Below, in pieces: positions 23,648-32,117 of a DNA stretch of 37,236 nt. A program made the position numbers and the translations under genes. This DNA comes from an uncultured Acidimicrobiales bacterium (lineage in GTDB: Bacteria; Actinomycetota; Acidimicrobiia; Acidimicrobiales; SHLQ01). Position 1 is the first letter of the stretch. Each line of letters starts with the position of its first letter. The notes under the pieces were generated by a model, which saw only the letters and a program-made list of their open reading frames with translations, searched no databases and was not told where the DNA came from. The stretch spans positions 1 through 37,236 of the forward strand of contig CALJDK010000088.1 of the NCBI GenBank assembly GCA_938023735.1, read 5' to 3'.

Positions 23648-24454
23648 TTAGATCACTAACGCGCCGGCGCTGTTGTTGATGCTGCGCACCAAGCTCAACG
23701 CCGCGAGCGCCGACGTTTTGGGGTTTGCAGGTAGCGGACTGTTGGCGATTGCCACGTCGAGCGTACCGAATGCCCCGTAGGCACTGAGCTCGTGGCGGTT
23801 GGTCGACGCTGCTGGATCGGCGATGAGTTTGATGGTGGTGGCCTCGGGGCCGATGCCCGCGAGCGCCGAGGTCATCGCCACGTTTGCATTCTTGGGGAAC
23901 GCTGCAGCGGTTTGGGCGGCATCGGCGGTATAGAAGGTCGTCGCGGCGGCCAACGTGTCGAGCTGGCAGAGCGTCTCGGCGGGCGTACCGGCCCACGCCC
24001 GCGGCGGCTTGATGATGCGGTGTTCGACCGCCTCGAGGCCCATGAGTCGGGCGGCCGCTAACGCCTCGACGCCAGCAAGTGCGCCGGGCTGAATAATGAG
24101 CTTGGCGTTGGTTGCCGCGGCCAGTCCGCTCAGCCGCTCGAGCGCCGCCCGGTAGGCGAACGCCGACACCGACGACACGACAAAATCGATACCGGCGCCG
24201 AGCGATGCGGTCCCCCACGGCACCACGCTGTCTCGCCCAGCGGCTTCGGCCACAACGTCGGGAGCGGTCGCGGCCAATTCTGACGGGTCGGTGATGAGCT
24301 TGGCGGTCTTTGGGATCGCTGGCCGCTTGGCCGATTCGCCGCGCACCGCCACGGCAACTATCTCGATGTTGTCATCAAAGAGATTGGCTGCGGTCTGGCC
24401 GATGGCGCCCCAGCCGATAAGCGCAACACGCAACGGGATCGAGTCAGCAACCAC
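23648..24454 (-). CDS. L-aspartate dehydrogenase-like protein (NadX family)
   Basis: The 268-residue protein begins RVALIGWGAIGQTAANLF (Rossmann GxGxxG) and has VVAEAAGRDSV, IDFVVSSVSAF, IIQPGALAGVEALAAARLMGLEAVEHRIIKPPRAW, FPKNANVAMTSALAGIG and NRHELSAYG with the conserved His of aspartate dehydrogenase. In NadX organisms it oxidises L-aspartate to iminoaspartate for quinolinate/NAD synthesis; homologues may act on other amino acids or imines. It is the last gene of the kynurenine operon, 9 nt after the DapA-like gene. In that place it could supply NAD precursors or process a 2-amino-acid intermediate of the lower pathway. Which is correct cannot be decided from sequence. Confidence 0.85.
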   Translation of the reverse strand: MVADSIPLRVALIGWGAIGQTAANLFDDNIEIVAVAVRGESAKRPAIPKTAKLITDPSELAATAPDVVAEAAGRDSVVPWGTASLGAGIDFVVSSVSAFAYRAALERLSGLAAATNAKLIIQPGALAGVEALAAARLMGLEAVEHRIIKPPRAWAGTPAETLCQLDTLAAATTFYTADAAQTAAAFPKNANVAMTSALAGIGPEATTIKLIADPAASTNRHELSAYGAFGTLDVAIANSPLPANPKTSALAALSLVRSINNSAGALVI

Positions 24455-24463
24455 GGAGCACCG

Positions 24464-25417
24464 CTAGACCTGCAGGCCGCACTGCTCGAAGGCTTCTCGG
24501 GTTGTCGCCTTCTCTTCATCGGTCAGCTCGAGCAGTGGGAACCGAACCGAACCGCCGACCTGGCCGAGTAACTCCTGCCAGTACTTCTGGTGCGAGTGAG
24601 GCTTCTCGGCCGGGCGTGTACCCCACAGTGCTTCTCGGACCGGATCGAGCGATTTGTGGATCGCTTTGGCTTGGTCGATGTTCCCAGCGAAGGCCGCCTG
24701 GGTGTAGTCGTACATGCGGCGATCCCTCGCGCTCTGCAGCAGAAACGGCGGCGACGAGCACAGGTAGAGCCGCCAGTCGAGATCGATGATGTTGTCGAGC
24801 CACTCGGGCTCCGATGCGGTACTCACCTGGATGCGATCCGACGCCAGATGGGTGAGCTCGGTGTACATCGAACGATCGACGCTGTATTTGATGGCCACCA
24901 CGTTTTCGATATCGGCAAGCCGATTACACAACTGGGGAGACATGAGATACCCGCTTGCCGGGTGGCTCCACAGCGCGATGCCGATATCGACGCTTTCGGC
25001 GATGCGCGAGTAGTACCGCAGAAGCGTCTCGTCATAGGCGGTGAAGAAGTGCAGCGCAGGCGCATGTACCACTGCGTAGTCGGCGCCGCACTCTTGGGCA
25101 TGGCGGGCAAGGTCGATGACCACGTCAAGGTTCTGGTCGGAACACGACATGATCGTCTGGCCAGCGTCGCCGGTGGCCTCGACCGCAAGTTCAAAGGTGC
25201 GTTTGCGTTCCTCGAGGCTCAGCGCGAAGAATTCGCCCTGCTTGCCGGAGATAAACAACCCTTCGATGCCCAGTTCTTGGGTCCAGTGCCGCACGTTCTC
25301 CCGGAAGCCGTCCTCGTCGATGCGATGATCGGTGGTGAACGGCAGCAGCGCAGCCGCCCAAATGCCCTTCATGTTCTCGCGGGCGTAGTCCTTAGCGTTA
25401 CTTCGGGTGTACTTCAT
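24464..25417 (-). CDS. DapA-superfamily aldolase (Schiff-base lyase), not a standard DHDPS
   Basis: The 317-residue TIM-barrel protein carries the Schiff-base Lys177 in NVVAIKYS and the GxxGE loop variant ISGKQGEFFALSLEER (58-70). The usual DHDPS PYYN tyrosine block is replaced by HAPALHFFTAYDE, so it is not a lysine-pathway enzyme. The N-terminus MKYTRSNAKDYARENMKGIWAAALLPF and the C-terminal HSHQKYWQELLGQVGGSVRFPLLELT define a distinct subgroup, related to hydratase-aldolases of aromatic breakdown. It would cleave or add pyruvate to an aldehyde or unsaturated acid. It lies between the aldehyde dehydrogenase and the NadX-like gene, so it probably acts late in the lower pathway. ATG 25417 is preceded by GAGGAG. 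Confidence 0.85.
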   Translation of the reverse strand: MKYTRSNAKDYARENMKGIWAAALLPFTTDHRIDEDGFRENVRHWTQELGIEGLFISGKQGEFFALSLEERKRTFELAVEATGDAGQTIMSCSDQNLDVVIDLARHAQECGADYAVVHAPALHFFTAYDETLLRYYSRIAESVDIGIALWSHPASGYLMSPQLCNRLADIENVVAIKYSVDRSMYTELTHLASDRIQVSTASEPEWLDNIIDLDWRLYLCSSPPFLLQSARDRRMYDYTQAAFAGNIDQAKAIHKSLDPVREALWGTRPAEKPHSHQKYWQELLGQVGGSVRFPLLELTDEEKATTREAFEQCGLQV

Positions 25418-25430
25418 CGTTGCGGCTCCT

Positions 25431-25460
25431 CAGACTCTGCTCATTTAGACTCTGCCTATT
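25431..25460. repeat. Two imperfect 15-bp direct repeats
   Basis: CAGACTCTGCTCATT (25431-25445) and TAGACTCTGCCTATT (25446-25460) are adjacent and share the core AGACTCTGC. A partial third copy (CAGAC) follows at 25461. They sit in the only gap above 40 nt inside the downstream half of the operon, between aldehyde dehydrogenase and aldolase, and could be a processing or regulatory site. Confidence 0.6.
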
Positions 25461-26896
25461 CAGACAATGTTGACGCTGTGGGACACATTCTTCACGACCG
25501 TGTAATGGTGCAGGCCTTCAGCGCCGCCTTCTCGGCCGTAACCGCTCGACTTCACCCCACCGAAGGGCGTCTCGGGCAGTGATGCCTCCAAGGTGTTGAT
25601 CGACAGGTTGCCAACCTCAACCATGTCGACCATCCGGTCGACGTAATCGGCCCGGTTGGTAAACCCATATGCCGCCAGGCCGTAGGGAACCGAGTTGGCC
25701 TGCTCGATGGCCGAGTCGAGTGAATCGACCGGATTGACGATTGCCAGCGGCCCGAACGGTTCTTCCTGCATGACCCGCGCATTGTCGGGCACGTTGGCGA
25801 GCACCGTTGGTTCGTAGAAATAGCCGGTTCGGTCGATGCGGTTGCCGCCCGTCATCAGCTCGGCGCCCACATCGGTGGCGTCGGCAACCATGGAGACCAT
25901 GGCCGAGATTCGGCGCTCATTCGACACCGGCCCCATCTCGACCCCAGCCTCGAAGCCATCGCCCACCACGGTCTCCGCGCAGCGCTTGGTGAACACGTCG
26001 AGAAACTGATCGAACACGCTCTCGTGCACAAAGAACCGGGTTGGCGACGTACAAACCTGGCCGGCATTGCGCATTTTTCGCACCGCCGAGCTCAGGGCAG
26101 CAGCTTCGACGTCGGTGTCTTCGCACACAATTACCGGCGCGTGGCCGCCCAACTCCATCAGGACCGGCGTCATGTTGTTCGAGGCGATCCCCGTGAGGTG
26201 GCGGCCCACTGCGGTCGAGCCGGTAAATGCCACCAAATTCACCGAGCTGCTCGGGATCAGATGCGATGAGATGTCGGCCGGAATGCCGAACACCAGGTTC
26301 AGAACACCCGGCGGGAGCCCCGCATCGTGAAACGCCTGAGCGATATGCATGGCACCCGCTGGGGTTTCCTCGGCGGCTTTGAGAATGATTGAGCATCCCG
26401 ACGCGACGGCTCCGGCAATCTTGCGAGCGGGCTGGCTCATCGGAAAGTTCCACGGCGAGAACGCCGCGACGGGTCCGATCGGCTGGTGATGCACCGCGTA
26501 CTTCACGCCCGGACCACTGGGGATCACCCGGCCGTAGGTTCGCGTAGCTTCGCCTGCATCCCATTCGAAGAACTCACACCCCCGGATCACTTCGAGGCGA
26601 GCCTGCTCGAACGGTTTTCCGTGCTCGAGCGTAATGGAGTGAGCGATGTCGTCTTGGCGCTCGCGCATTAGGGCCGACGCTTCTCGAACCAGGTCGGCCC
26701 GATGTTTGGGCGACGTTTGGCTCCACACGGCAAAGCCCTCGTCGGCGGCCTGAAGAGCATCGTCAAGATCGCTTATCTGAGCCACTGGAAGACGGCCAAT
26801 CTCTTCCTCGGTCGAAGGGTTGATAACCGGTAGGTCAGCGGCAGTGGTCCGCCAGGATCCACCGATGTAGAGCTTGAGTTCGGGATAGGTAGACAT
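25460..26896 (-). CDS. NAD(P)-dependent aldehyde dehydrogenase (candidate aminomuconate-semialdehyde dehydrogenase)
   Basis: The 478-residue ALDH has Asn150 (SPWNFPMSQPARKIAGAVASGC), FTGSTAVGRHL, Glu248 (MELGGHAPVIV) and the catalytic Cys282 (NAGQVCTSPTRFFVHE), all intact. The GQVCTSPTR active site is of the succinate/ketoglutarate-semialdehyde type, unlike the usual bacterial 2-aminomuconate-6-semialdehyde dehydrogenase. Its place right after tryptophan dioxygenase (21 nt) nevertheless suggests it oxidises a semialdehyde of the kynurenine lower pathway. There is no ribosome site before ATG 26896 (a pyrimidine-rich stretch instead), so it probably relies on upstream coupling. The substrate assignment is inference. 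Confidence 0.88.
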   Translation of the reverse strand: MSTYPELKLYIGGSWRTTAADLPVINPSTEEEIGRLPVAQISDLDDALQAADEGFAVWSQTSPKHRADLVREASALMRERQDDIAHSITLEHGKPFEQARLEVIRGCEFFEWDAGEATRTYGRVIPSGPGVKYAVHHQPIGPVAAFSPWNFPMSQPARKIAGAVASGCSIILKAAEETPAGAMHIAQAFHDAGLPPGVLNLVFGIPADISSHLIPSSSVNLVAFTGSTAVGRHLTGIASNNMTPVLMELGGHAPVIVCEDTDVEAAALSSAVRKMRNAGQVCTSPTRFFVHESVFDQFLDVFTKRCAETVVGDGFEAGVEMGPVSNERRISAMVSMVADATDVGAELMTGGNRIDRTGYFYEPTVLANVPDNARVMQEEPFGPLAIVNPVDSLDSAIEQANSVPYGLAAYGFTNRADYVDRMVDMVEVGNLSINTLEASLPETPFGGVKSSGYGREGGAEGLHHYTVVKNVSHSVNIV

Positions 26897-26917
26897 GAGG
26901 AGAGGGCTTTCGTTTCG

Positions 26918-27730
26918 TTAGAAGGCGGTGCGGATGGCCCACAGGTCGGGAAACACCGGACGGAACAGTGTGGTCGCCAGATACTCGGCACCCGAAGAAC
27001 CTCCGGTGCCTGGCTTGGTGCCAATCGTGCGGCGCACCATCATCACATGCCGGTAGCGCCACTCCTGCAGACCTTCGTCGAGGTCGGTGAGGGTTTCCAC
27101 AAAGCCAGCGAGTCCTTCATCGTCGTAGTGGCTCACGATGGTTGCCTGAAGTTCGGGGCTTTCTTCGATGGGCTCGCGCACGTCGCGCTCGAGGACCTCG
27201 GCGGGTACATGAAGGCCGTGGCGGTGCAGGTAGTGCGCAAAAGCATCCCAAAGTGTCGGCGACTCGAAGCGGGTAGCCAACCGGTCGCCTTCTTCGCCGG
27301 CGAACCACTCGACCTGCACGCGATCCTTCACGCCAAGGAGAAACTCGAGTTCGCGAAACTGCGCCGATTGAAAGCCGCTGGCGTTCGCAAGAAACGACCG
27401 GAAACTTGCGAACTCGGCAGGCGTCATCGTCTCGAGCACATCGATCTGACCCACCAGCGTCTTCATGATCTTAAGCACCCGTTTCAGATGACTGCGTGCC
27501 CCGTTGATCTTGTGGTTGTCGAGCATCACGATGATGTAGTCGATCTCGTGCAGGATCTGTTTGAACCACAGCTCATACACCTGGTGAATGATGATGAAGA
27601 GCGTTTCGTCGTGCTCGGGACCACCGGTGTCGGCGTCGACCGACACGCACTGCTGCAAATCGAGAAGCTCAGGGATCTTCAGATAGCTGCCGTAGGTGAA
27701 GTCGTCGTCGATTTCGAACGGAAGGCTCAT
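26918..27730 (-). CDS. kynA: Tryptophan 2,3-dioxygenase
   Basis: The 270-residue protein has the TDO pattern: TYGSYLKIPELLDLQ, HDETLFIIIHQVYELWFKQILHEID (His49 corresponds to the distal-pocket His), SGFQSAQFRELEFLLG and the C-terminal YRHVMMVRRTIGTKPGTGGSSGAEYLATTL with the heme-proximal His and the GTGGS loop. It opens the indole ring of L-tryptophan to N-formylkynurenine with O2 and heme in the cytoplasm. AGGAAC precedes ATG 27730. It follows the monooxygenase gene by 8 nt. It is the first enzyme of the pathway but the fourth of four pathway genes in the operon. Confidence 0.95.
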   Translation of the reverse strand: MSLPFEIDDDFTYGSYLKIPELLDLQQCVSVDADTGGPEHDETLFIIIHQVYELWFKQILHEIDYIIVMLDNHKINGARSHLKRVLKIMKTLVGQIDVLETMTPAEFASFRSFLANASGFQSAQFRELEFLLGVKDRVQVEWFAGEEGDRLATRFESPTLWDAFAHYLHRHGLHVPAEVLERDVREPIEESPELQATIVSHYDDEGLAGFVETLTDLDEGLQEWRYRHVMMVRRTIGTKPGTGGSSGAEYLATTLFRPVFPDLWAIRTAF

Positions 27731-27738
27731 GGGGGTTC

Positions 27739-29115
27739 CTACGTACCTGCTGGGAAGGGAGTGTTCGTGAGGGCGTTGGGGTCGGCAAGCGCATCGAGCG
27801 CCGGAAGGGCAGGAAGCTCAGCCACCAGAGCGTCGACATCGACCGTTGAGTCGGCGATGGCGCTGGAAATGATCTCGCCCTGAATCGCCGCCCGCGACAT
27901 GGCCTCGGAGTACGGCATGGTGGAGAACATAACCATGTTGTAGCGCGGGCTGATGTGGTCGGGGTGGCGTTGTTCGAGGGCCAGCGCAAGTTCTCGTTTA
28001 GCGAGATAGTCGGGGTCGATAACCCCCGAGCGCATCTCGATGTAGTTCTGGAGCGCCATGTCGGCAATGGCATCAGCATCGGGTTTCCGTTGGGTCTCGT
28101 AGGCTCCAAACGCCGCGGCCAGATCGTCCGGGTTCGCCACCATGTGGGCATGCAGCGAACGAGCCGACTCCATCGCCGCATTCATGCCTTGACCATGGAA
28201 CGGCACGATTGCGTGTGCGGCATCGCCGACGATTACCGCCTTGTCTTCGAAGCTCCATCCGGTTGCCCGAAGGGTGCCGAGCGGTCCGGTGGGGTTCTCG
28301 AAGAACTGGTCGGCCAAGTCAGGCACGTGGGCGGCGAAGTCGGCTAACTCGTCGGCGAAGAACGCATCGACCTTTTCGGGCGTTGCCAGCTGGTCGAACG
28401 TTTCGGTGGGTGCGAACAGGGTGATGGTGAAGTCGCCTTCAGGGTTGGCCAGGGCAATGAGCATGAACTGTCCGCGGGGCCAAATATGGAGCGCGTTGGG
28501 GTCGATGCGGTGGGTACCGTCGGCCGCTGGCGGCAAGGTGAGCTCCTTGTAGGAATGATCGAGCCACTCTGTCTTGAAGGTGCCAGCGCCTTTGGCAGCA
28601 ATGGCCTTGCGAACGCGAGAGCCCGCACCGTCGGCTCCAAAGACCACCCCGAATGGTTCGGCTCGGCCACCGACGAATCGAAGCATCGACGCATCGAGGT
28701 CGACCGACTCGACTTGGGCGTCGAACTCGATGGTTACGGTCCCGGTGGCCTCGGCGGCATCGAGCAGGATGGCATTGAGGTCGGTCCGCGATACCGAATG
28801 GATGACCTCGTGGGCTTGGGTGCCATAGGGCTGAAGGTCGGGCGTTGGATCGTCGGGCACGTGCACCATTCGCCCACGCATGGGGATGGTGATTGCATCG
28901 ACATGCTCGATCACGCCAACGTCGATAAGCGGAACGATGCCTCGCGTGGCCAAGGCCAGGTTGATCGACCGGCCCGCATCGATGTCGTGGCGGCGCAGAT
29001 CGGGGCGACTCTCGTACATGGTGACCTCATGGCCCTGCCGCGCCAGGTAGATCGCCAGAAGCGATCCGGCCTGTCCGGCACCGACGACGACAACCGGGCC
29101 GCCAGACAGACTCAT
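27739..29115 (-). CDS. Kynurenine 3-monooxygenase (FAD-dependent)
   Basis: The 458-residue flavin monooxygenase starts GPVVVVGAGQAGSLLAIYLARQGHEVTMYESR (FAD-binding GxGxxG). It has GADGAGSRVRKAI and the second flavin motif AVIVGDAAHAIVPFHGQGMNAAMESA. The sequence RRHDIDAGRSINLALATRG after the first strand is the KMO signature, and the MNAAMES-containing C-terminal region with EMRSGVIDPDYLAKRELALAL is also typical. It hydroxylates kynurenine to 3-hydroxykynurenine with NADPH and O2. ATG 29115 overlaps the kynureninase stop by 4 nt (ATGA). It probably lacks the C-terminal membrane anchor found in eukaryotes. Confidence 0.95.
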   Translation of the reverse strand: MSLSGGPVVVVGAGQAGSLLAIYLARQGHEVTMYESRPDLRRHDIDAGRSINLALATRGIVPLIDVGVIEHVDAITIPMRGRMVHVPDDPTPDLQPYGTQAHEVIHSVSRTDLNAILLDAAEATGTVTIEFDAQVESVDLDASMLRFVGGRAEPFGVVFGADGAGSRVRKAIAAKGAGTFKTEWLDHSYKELTLPPAADGTHRIDPNALHIWPRGQFMLIALANPEGDFTITLFAPTETFDQLATPEKVDAFFADELADFAAHVPDLADQFFENPTGPLGTLRATGWSFEDKAVIVGDAAHAIVPFHGQGMNAAMESARSLHAHMVANPDDLAAAFGAYETQRKPDADAIADMALQNYIEMRSGVIDPDYLAKRELALALEQRHPDHISPRYNMVMFSTMPYSEAMSRAAIQGEIISSAIADSTVDVDALVAELPALPALDALADPNALTNTPFPAGT

Positions 29116-30374
29116 CGCACGATCCCGTCAAGGATCTGCACGAACTGCTCGATGTCGGCGAACGAGTTGTACAGAGGCACGGGCGCAACGCGAATAACGT
29201 CGGGCTCGCGCCAATCGCACAGAACCCGGGCATGTTCGAGCTCTTCGAATACTCGCTTGCCATCGCCGTTGGTAACCCGCAGTGCAAACTGACAGCCACG
29301 CTCTTCCATCTGACTCGGGGTGATGTTGTCGATTCGGTCGCCTAGCGTTTCGGTAAGGCGACGGTCGAAGAACTCGATCTGCAGTTCGGACTTGGTTCGC
29401 AACGCCTGTACGCCACCGGCCTCTTCAATGATGTCGAGCGACGCGCGCAGCGAAGCCATCGACAAGATGGGGGCGTTCGAGAGTTGCCACGACTCGACGG
29501 TGGGAACGGGGTCGAAGGTAGTTGCCATCTCAAACCGGGTGGCGGGATTCGTACCCCACCAGCCAATGAGCTTTGGTAACTCCTGGTCGGCCACGTGACG
29601 CTCATGCACAAAGGCGCCCGCCACTCCCCCAGGTCCGCTGTTGAGGTACTTGTACGAGCACCACGCAGCAAAGTCGACGTCCCAGTCGTGCAGCGAAAGC
29701 TCTATGTTTCCGACGGCGTGCGCCAGGTCGAAGCCCACCATGGCGCCCACGGCGTGCCCGGCCTTTACGATGTCGTCCATCGGCAGGACCTGGCCGGTGT
29801 AGTACTGAACGCCGGGCAACATGATGAGCGCCAGTTCGTCGCCGTGTTCGGCGATAGCGGCGAGAATGTCGGTCGTTCGAAGGGTTTCTTCGCCTTCGCG
29901 AGGGGTGAGGAGCACCAGCGACTCGTGGGGGTCAAACCCACGCTGGCGAATCTGCGACTCGGCGGCGAAGTGATCCGAGGGAAACGCGTGGCTTTCGATG
30001 AGGATCTTGTGCCGCTCGGCGGTGGGTTGATAGAAGCTCACCATCAGGAGATGCAGATTCACCGTGAGGCCGTTCATGGCAACGACCTCGGCCGGTGTCG
30101 CCCCGGCTACGGCCGCGAGTTGGTTGGTGAGAAGTTGGTGGTAATCCTTCCAAGCCAGGTGGCCAGTGAAGTGCCCTTCCACACCGAGCGTGCTCCACCG
30201 GTCGAGTTCGGTGTTGACGTTGGTGCGTGCAGATTTCGGTAACGCTCCGAGCGAGTTGCCAACCAGGTAAATGCCTTCAGGCAGCTCAAACCGTTCTCGG
30301 AACTGCGCCAAAGGATCGGCTGCATCGAGTTCAGCGGCCGTGGCGCCGATTGGGCCAGGCGTCGCGCTGCTCAC
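29112..30374 (-). CDS. kynU: Kynureninase (PLP-dependent)
   Basis: The 420-residue enzyme is a fold-type I PLP hydrolase with YLVGNSLGALPKSAR, VVAMNGLTVNLHLLMVSFYQP, Asp216 in VGFDLAHAVGN and the PLP Lys242 in WCSYKYLNSGPGG, the kynureninase signature. It cleaves 3-hydroxykynurenine to 3-hydroxyanthranilate and alanine. I take GTG 30374 as start because it overlaps the dioxygenase stop as GTGA, matching the ATGA at its other end; the longest frame would begin 36 nt upstream inside the preceding gene. Gene order with overlaps at both ends implies tight co-translation. Confidence 0.95.
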   Translation of the reverse strand: MSSATPGPIGATAAELDAADPLAQFRERFELPEGIYLVGNSLGALPKSARTNVNTELDRWSTLGVEGHFTGHLAWKDYHQLLTNQLAAVAGATPAEVVAMNGLTVNLHLLMVSFYQPTAERHKILIESHAFPSDHFAAESQIRQRGFDPHESLVLLTPREGEETLRTTDILAAIAEHGDELALIMLPGVQYYTGQVLPMDDIVKAGHAVGAMVGFDLAHAVGNIELSLHDWDVDFAAWCSYKYLNSGPGGVAGAFVHERHVADQELPKLIGWWGTNPATRFEMATTFDPVPTVESWQLSNAPILSMASLRASLDIIEEAGGVQALRTKSELQIEFFDRRLTETLGDRIDNITPSQMEERGCQFALRVTNGDGKRVFEELEHARVLCDWREPDVIRVAPVPLYNSFADIEQFVQILDGIVR

Positions 30375-30925
30375 AGACGGCCTTCCTTGCCGGGGTGCAC
30401 CACGCCGCAATGCGGGCAGGTGCGAGCCTGTTCGTCATCATTGAAGGCAGCGAACAGCGGCGGAAGGTCCTTATCGATTGCCTGTACCTGCACGTCGACC
30501 CGGTGCACCAGATTCGAACAGTTGAAGCAGGCCCACTCGAACCCGTCGAGTTCGCCCTCGTTGCGCTGATACTCCACCACCAGCCCGACCGAGTCGCGGT
30601 CGGGTCGCTGCGGCGAATGGCGTACGCCCGGTGGCAGGAGAAAGATCTCGCCTTCGCGGATGGGCATGTGTCGTGGTGGGGTTCCCGGCTCGTCCCAGAT
30701 CACCAGATTCATGTCGCCCTTGATTTGGTAGAAGAACTCCTCGCGCGGGTCATCGTGAAAGTCGTTTCGTTCATTGCCGCCGCCGACGATCATCACGATC
30801 ATGTCGGCCTCGCGCCAGATCTGCTTGTTCGATACCGGCGGCGTGAGGTCCTCGGCGTGATCGGCGATCCACTTCATCAAGTTGAAGGGACGTCGCTCGG
30901 CTGGGCTGGGATCGTAGTTGGTCAC
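30371..30925 (-). CDS. 3-hydroxyanthranilate 3,4-dioxygenase
   Basis: The 184-residue cupin has the iron and substrate residues Arg53, His57 and Glu63 in NERNDFHDDPREEFFYQ and His103 in PPGVRHSPQRP. It also has the bacterial C-terminal rubredoxin-like pair CFNC and CPHC, which binds a second metal. It opens 3-hydroxyanthranilate to 2-amino-3-carboxymuconate semialdehyde (ACMS), the branch compound between quinolinate/NAD and full degradation. GTG 30925 is preceded by GAGGAC. It is the first of four adjacent kynurenine-pathway genes, overlapping kynureninase by 4 nt. Confidence 0.96.
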   Translation of the reverse strand: MTNYDPSPAERRPFNLMKWIADHAEDLTPPVSNKQIWREADMIVMIVGGGNERNDFHDDPREEFFYQIKGDMNLVIWDEPGTPPRHMPIREGEIFLLPPGVRHSPQRPDRDSVGLVVEYQRNEGELDGFEWACFNCSNLVHRVDVQVQAIDKDLPPLFAAFNDDEQARTCPHCGVVHPGKEGRL

Positions 30926-30972
30926 GGGGCGTCCTCACTCGGCTTGTCGATCATCGCCGATACGCGTCCAGT

Positions 30973-32094
30973 CTACGCTGCCGCGGCTGGTGCGAAGGTC
31001 GAGCGTAGAAGGAGCAGCGTCACCAGTCCGAGGCTTGCTGCCGCCAGAAAGGTCAATGGGAGCGAGTTGTCCAGAAATGGCACGAAGATCAGCGGCCCCA
31101 CGGCGTGTCCAACGAACCGAAACGAGAGCAGGAACGAAAGCGCTCCGCCACGGTTGCTAGGCATGATGGTGGCTCCGAGGGCTTGAAACACCACGGCTGG
31201 CGACGCAGCGATTCCGCCAGCAACGAGCCAGATGAGCCCCAATGACCAACGACCTACCGATGCAGCCAAGACCGAGGTGGCCAAGGTTGCACCAAGCGCG
31301 GCGAACAGTGCGGCCCGAGACGCGCCGAACCTGTCGAGAAGCCGCCCCCATAGTGGCCCGCACACCAGCGCGCTCATCGAACCGAAGAACAAGATGACTC
31401 CGGCTGTGGTGCCACTCAGGTTGAACTCGTCGCGGGCCGCAACACCCACTAGGACAGCAATGCCGATCGGGCCAGCGGCGGCAAAGAAGAACGCCACGCC
31501 TGTAGTGACCATCCGCCTCGTGAGAAGTGGTCGAAGCGCAACGCTGGCGGTTTGAGGTTCGCCGTCGGGAGGCACAAGCGACAGCAGCAGGGCCACTATC
31601 GCGGTGCCGACGAACGCGAAGCGCCAGTCGGTGTCGGCCGCGATCCCTCCCACGATTGGTCCCATGCCAGCACCAAGAGCCTGAAAGCTCGAATAGATGC
31701 CGACCTCTCGACCGAATCGCTCCTCGGACACAATTTCGGCAAGGCCCGCCAGAAGGAGCGGCGTAATGAACGCGTTCGCAACGCCTTGCAACGCTCGGCC
31801 AGCCAGGAACACCTCAAGGCTGGGCGCGAAAGCGCACAAAATGCTTGCGGTGGCGTACAGCAGATATGTGGCGCGAACGGTGCGTCGTCTACCCCATCGC
31901 TCGCCCAGCGTCCCCGAAAACAGGAGCAAGACGGCGAAGGTGAGGAGATACAGGCTGAAGCCAAGGTTGACTGCGCTGGGCGACGCCGAGTACTCCTCGC
32001 GCAGTTCGGGGAACATCGGCACGATGACCACCGTGCCGAACGGTCCCATGAACCCACCGATGTAGAGCGCCAAGCGCCGGAGGTCCATGGTCAT
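30973..32094 (-). CDS. Major facilitator superfamily transporter
   Basis: The 373-residue protein has about 12 hydrophobic helices. The loop 2-3 motif is GTLGERWGRRRTVRATYLLY, and GRALQGVANAFITPLLLAGLAEIVSEERFGREVG follows, typical of the MFS-1 drug:proton antiporter group. It lies within the kynurenine operon, 47 nt before the dioxygenase gene, and may import tryptophan/kynurenine or export a toxic intermediate such as an aminophenol or quinolinate. Direction and substrate are not readable. It starts at ATG 32094; the second ATG two codons on is equally possible. Confidence 0.88.
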   Translation of the reverse strand: MTMDLRRLALYIGGFMGPFGTVVIVPMFPELREEYSASPSAVNLGFSLYLLTFAVLLLFSGTLGERWGRRRTVRATYLLYATASILCAFAPSLEVFLAGRALQGVANAFITPLLLAGLAEIVSEERFGREVGIYSSFQALGAGMGPIVGGIAADTDWRFAFVGTAIVALLLSLVPPDGEPQTASVALRPLLTRRMVTTGVAFFFAAAGPIGIAVLVGVAARDEFNLSGTTAGVILFFGSMSALVCGPLWGRLLDRFGASRAALFAALGATLATSVLAASVGRWSLGLIWLVAGGIAASPAVVFQALGATIMPSNRGGALSFLLSFRFVGHAVGPLIFVPFLDNSLPLTFLAAASLGLVTLLLLRSTFAPAAAA

Positions 32095-32117
32095 TGGAGA
32101 GCCTTCGCCGACGGGTC

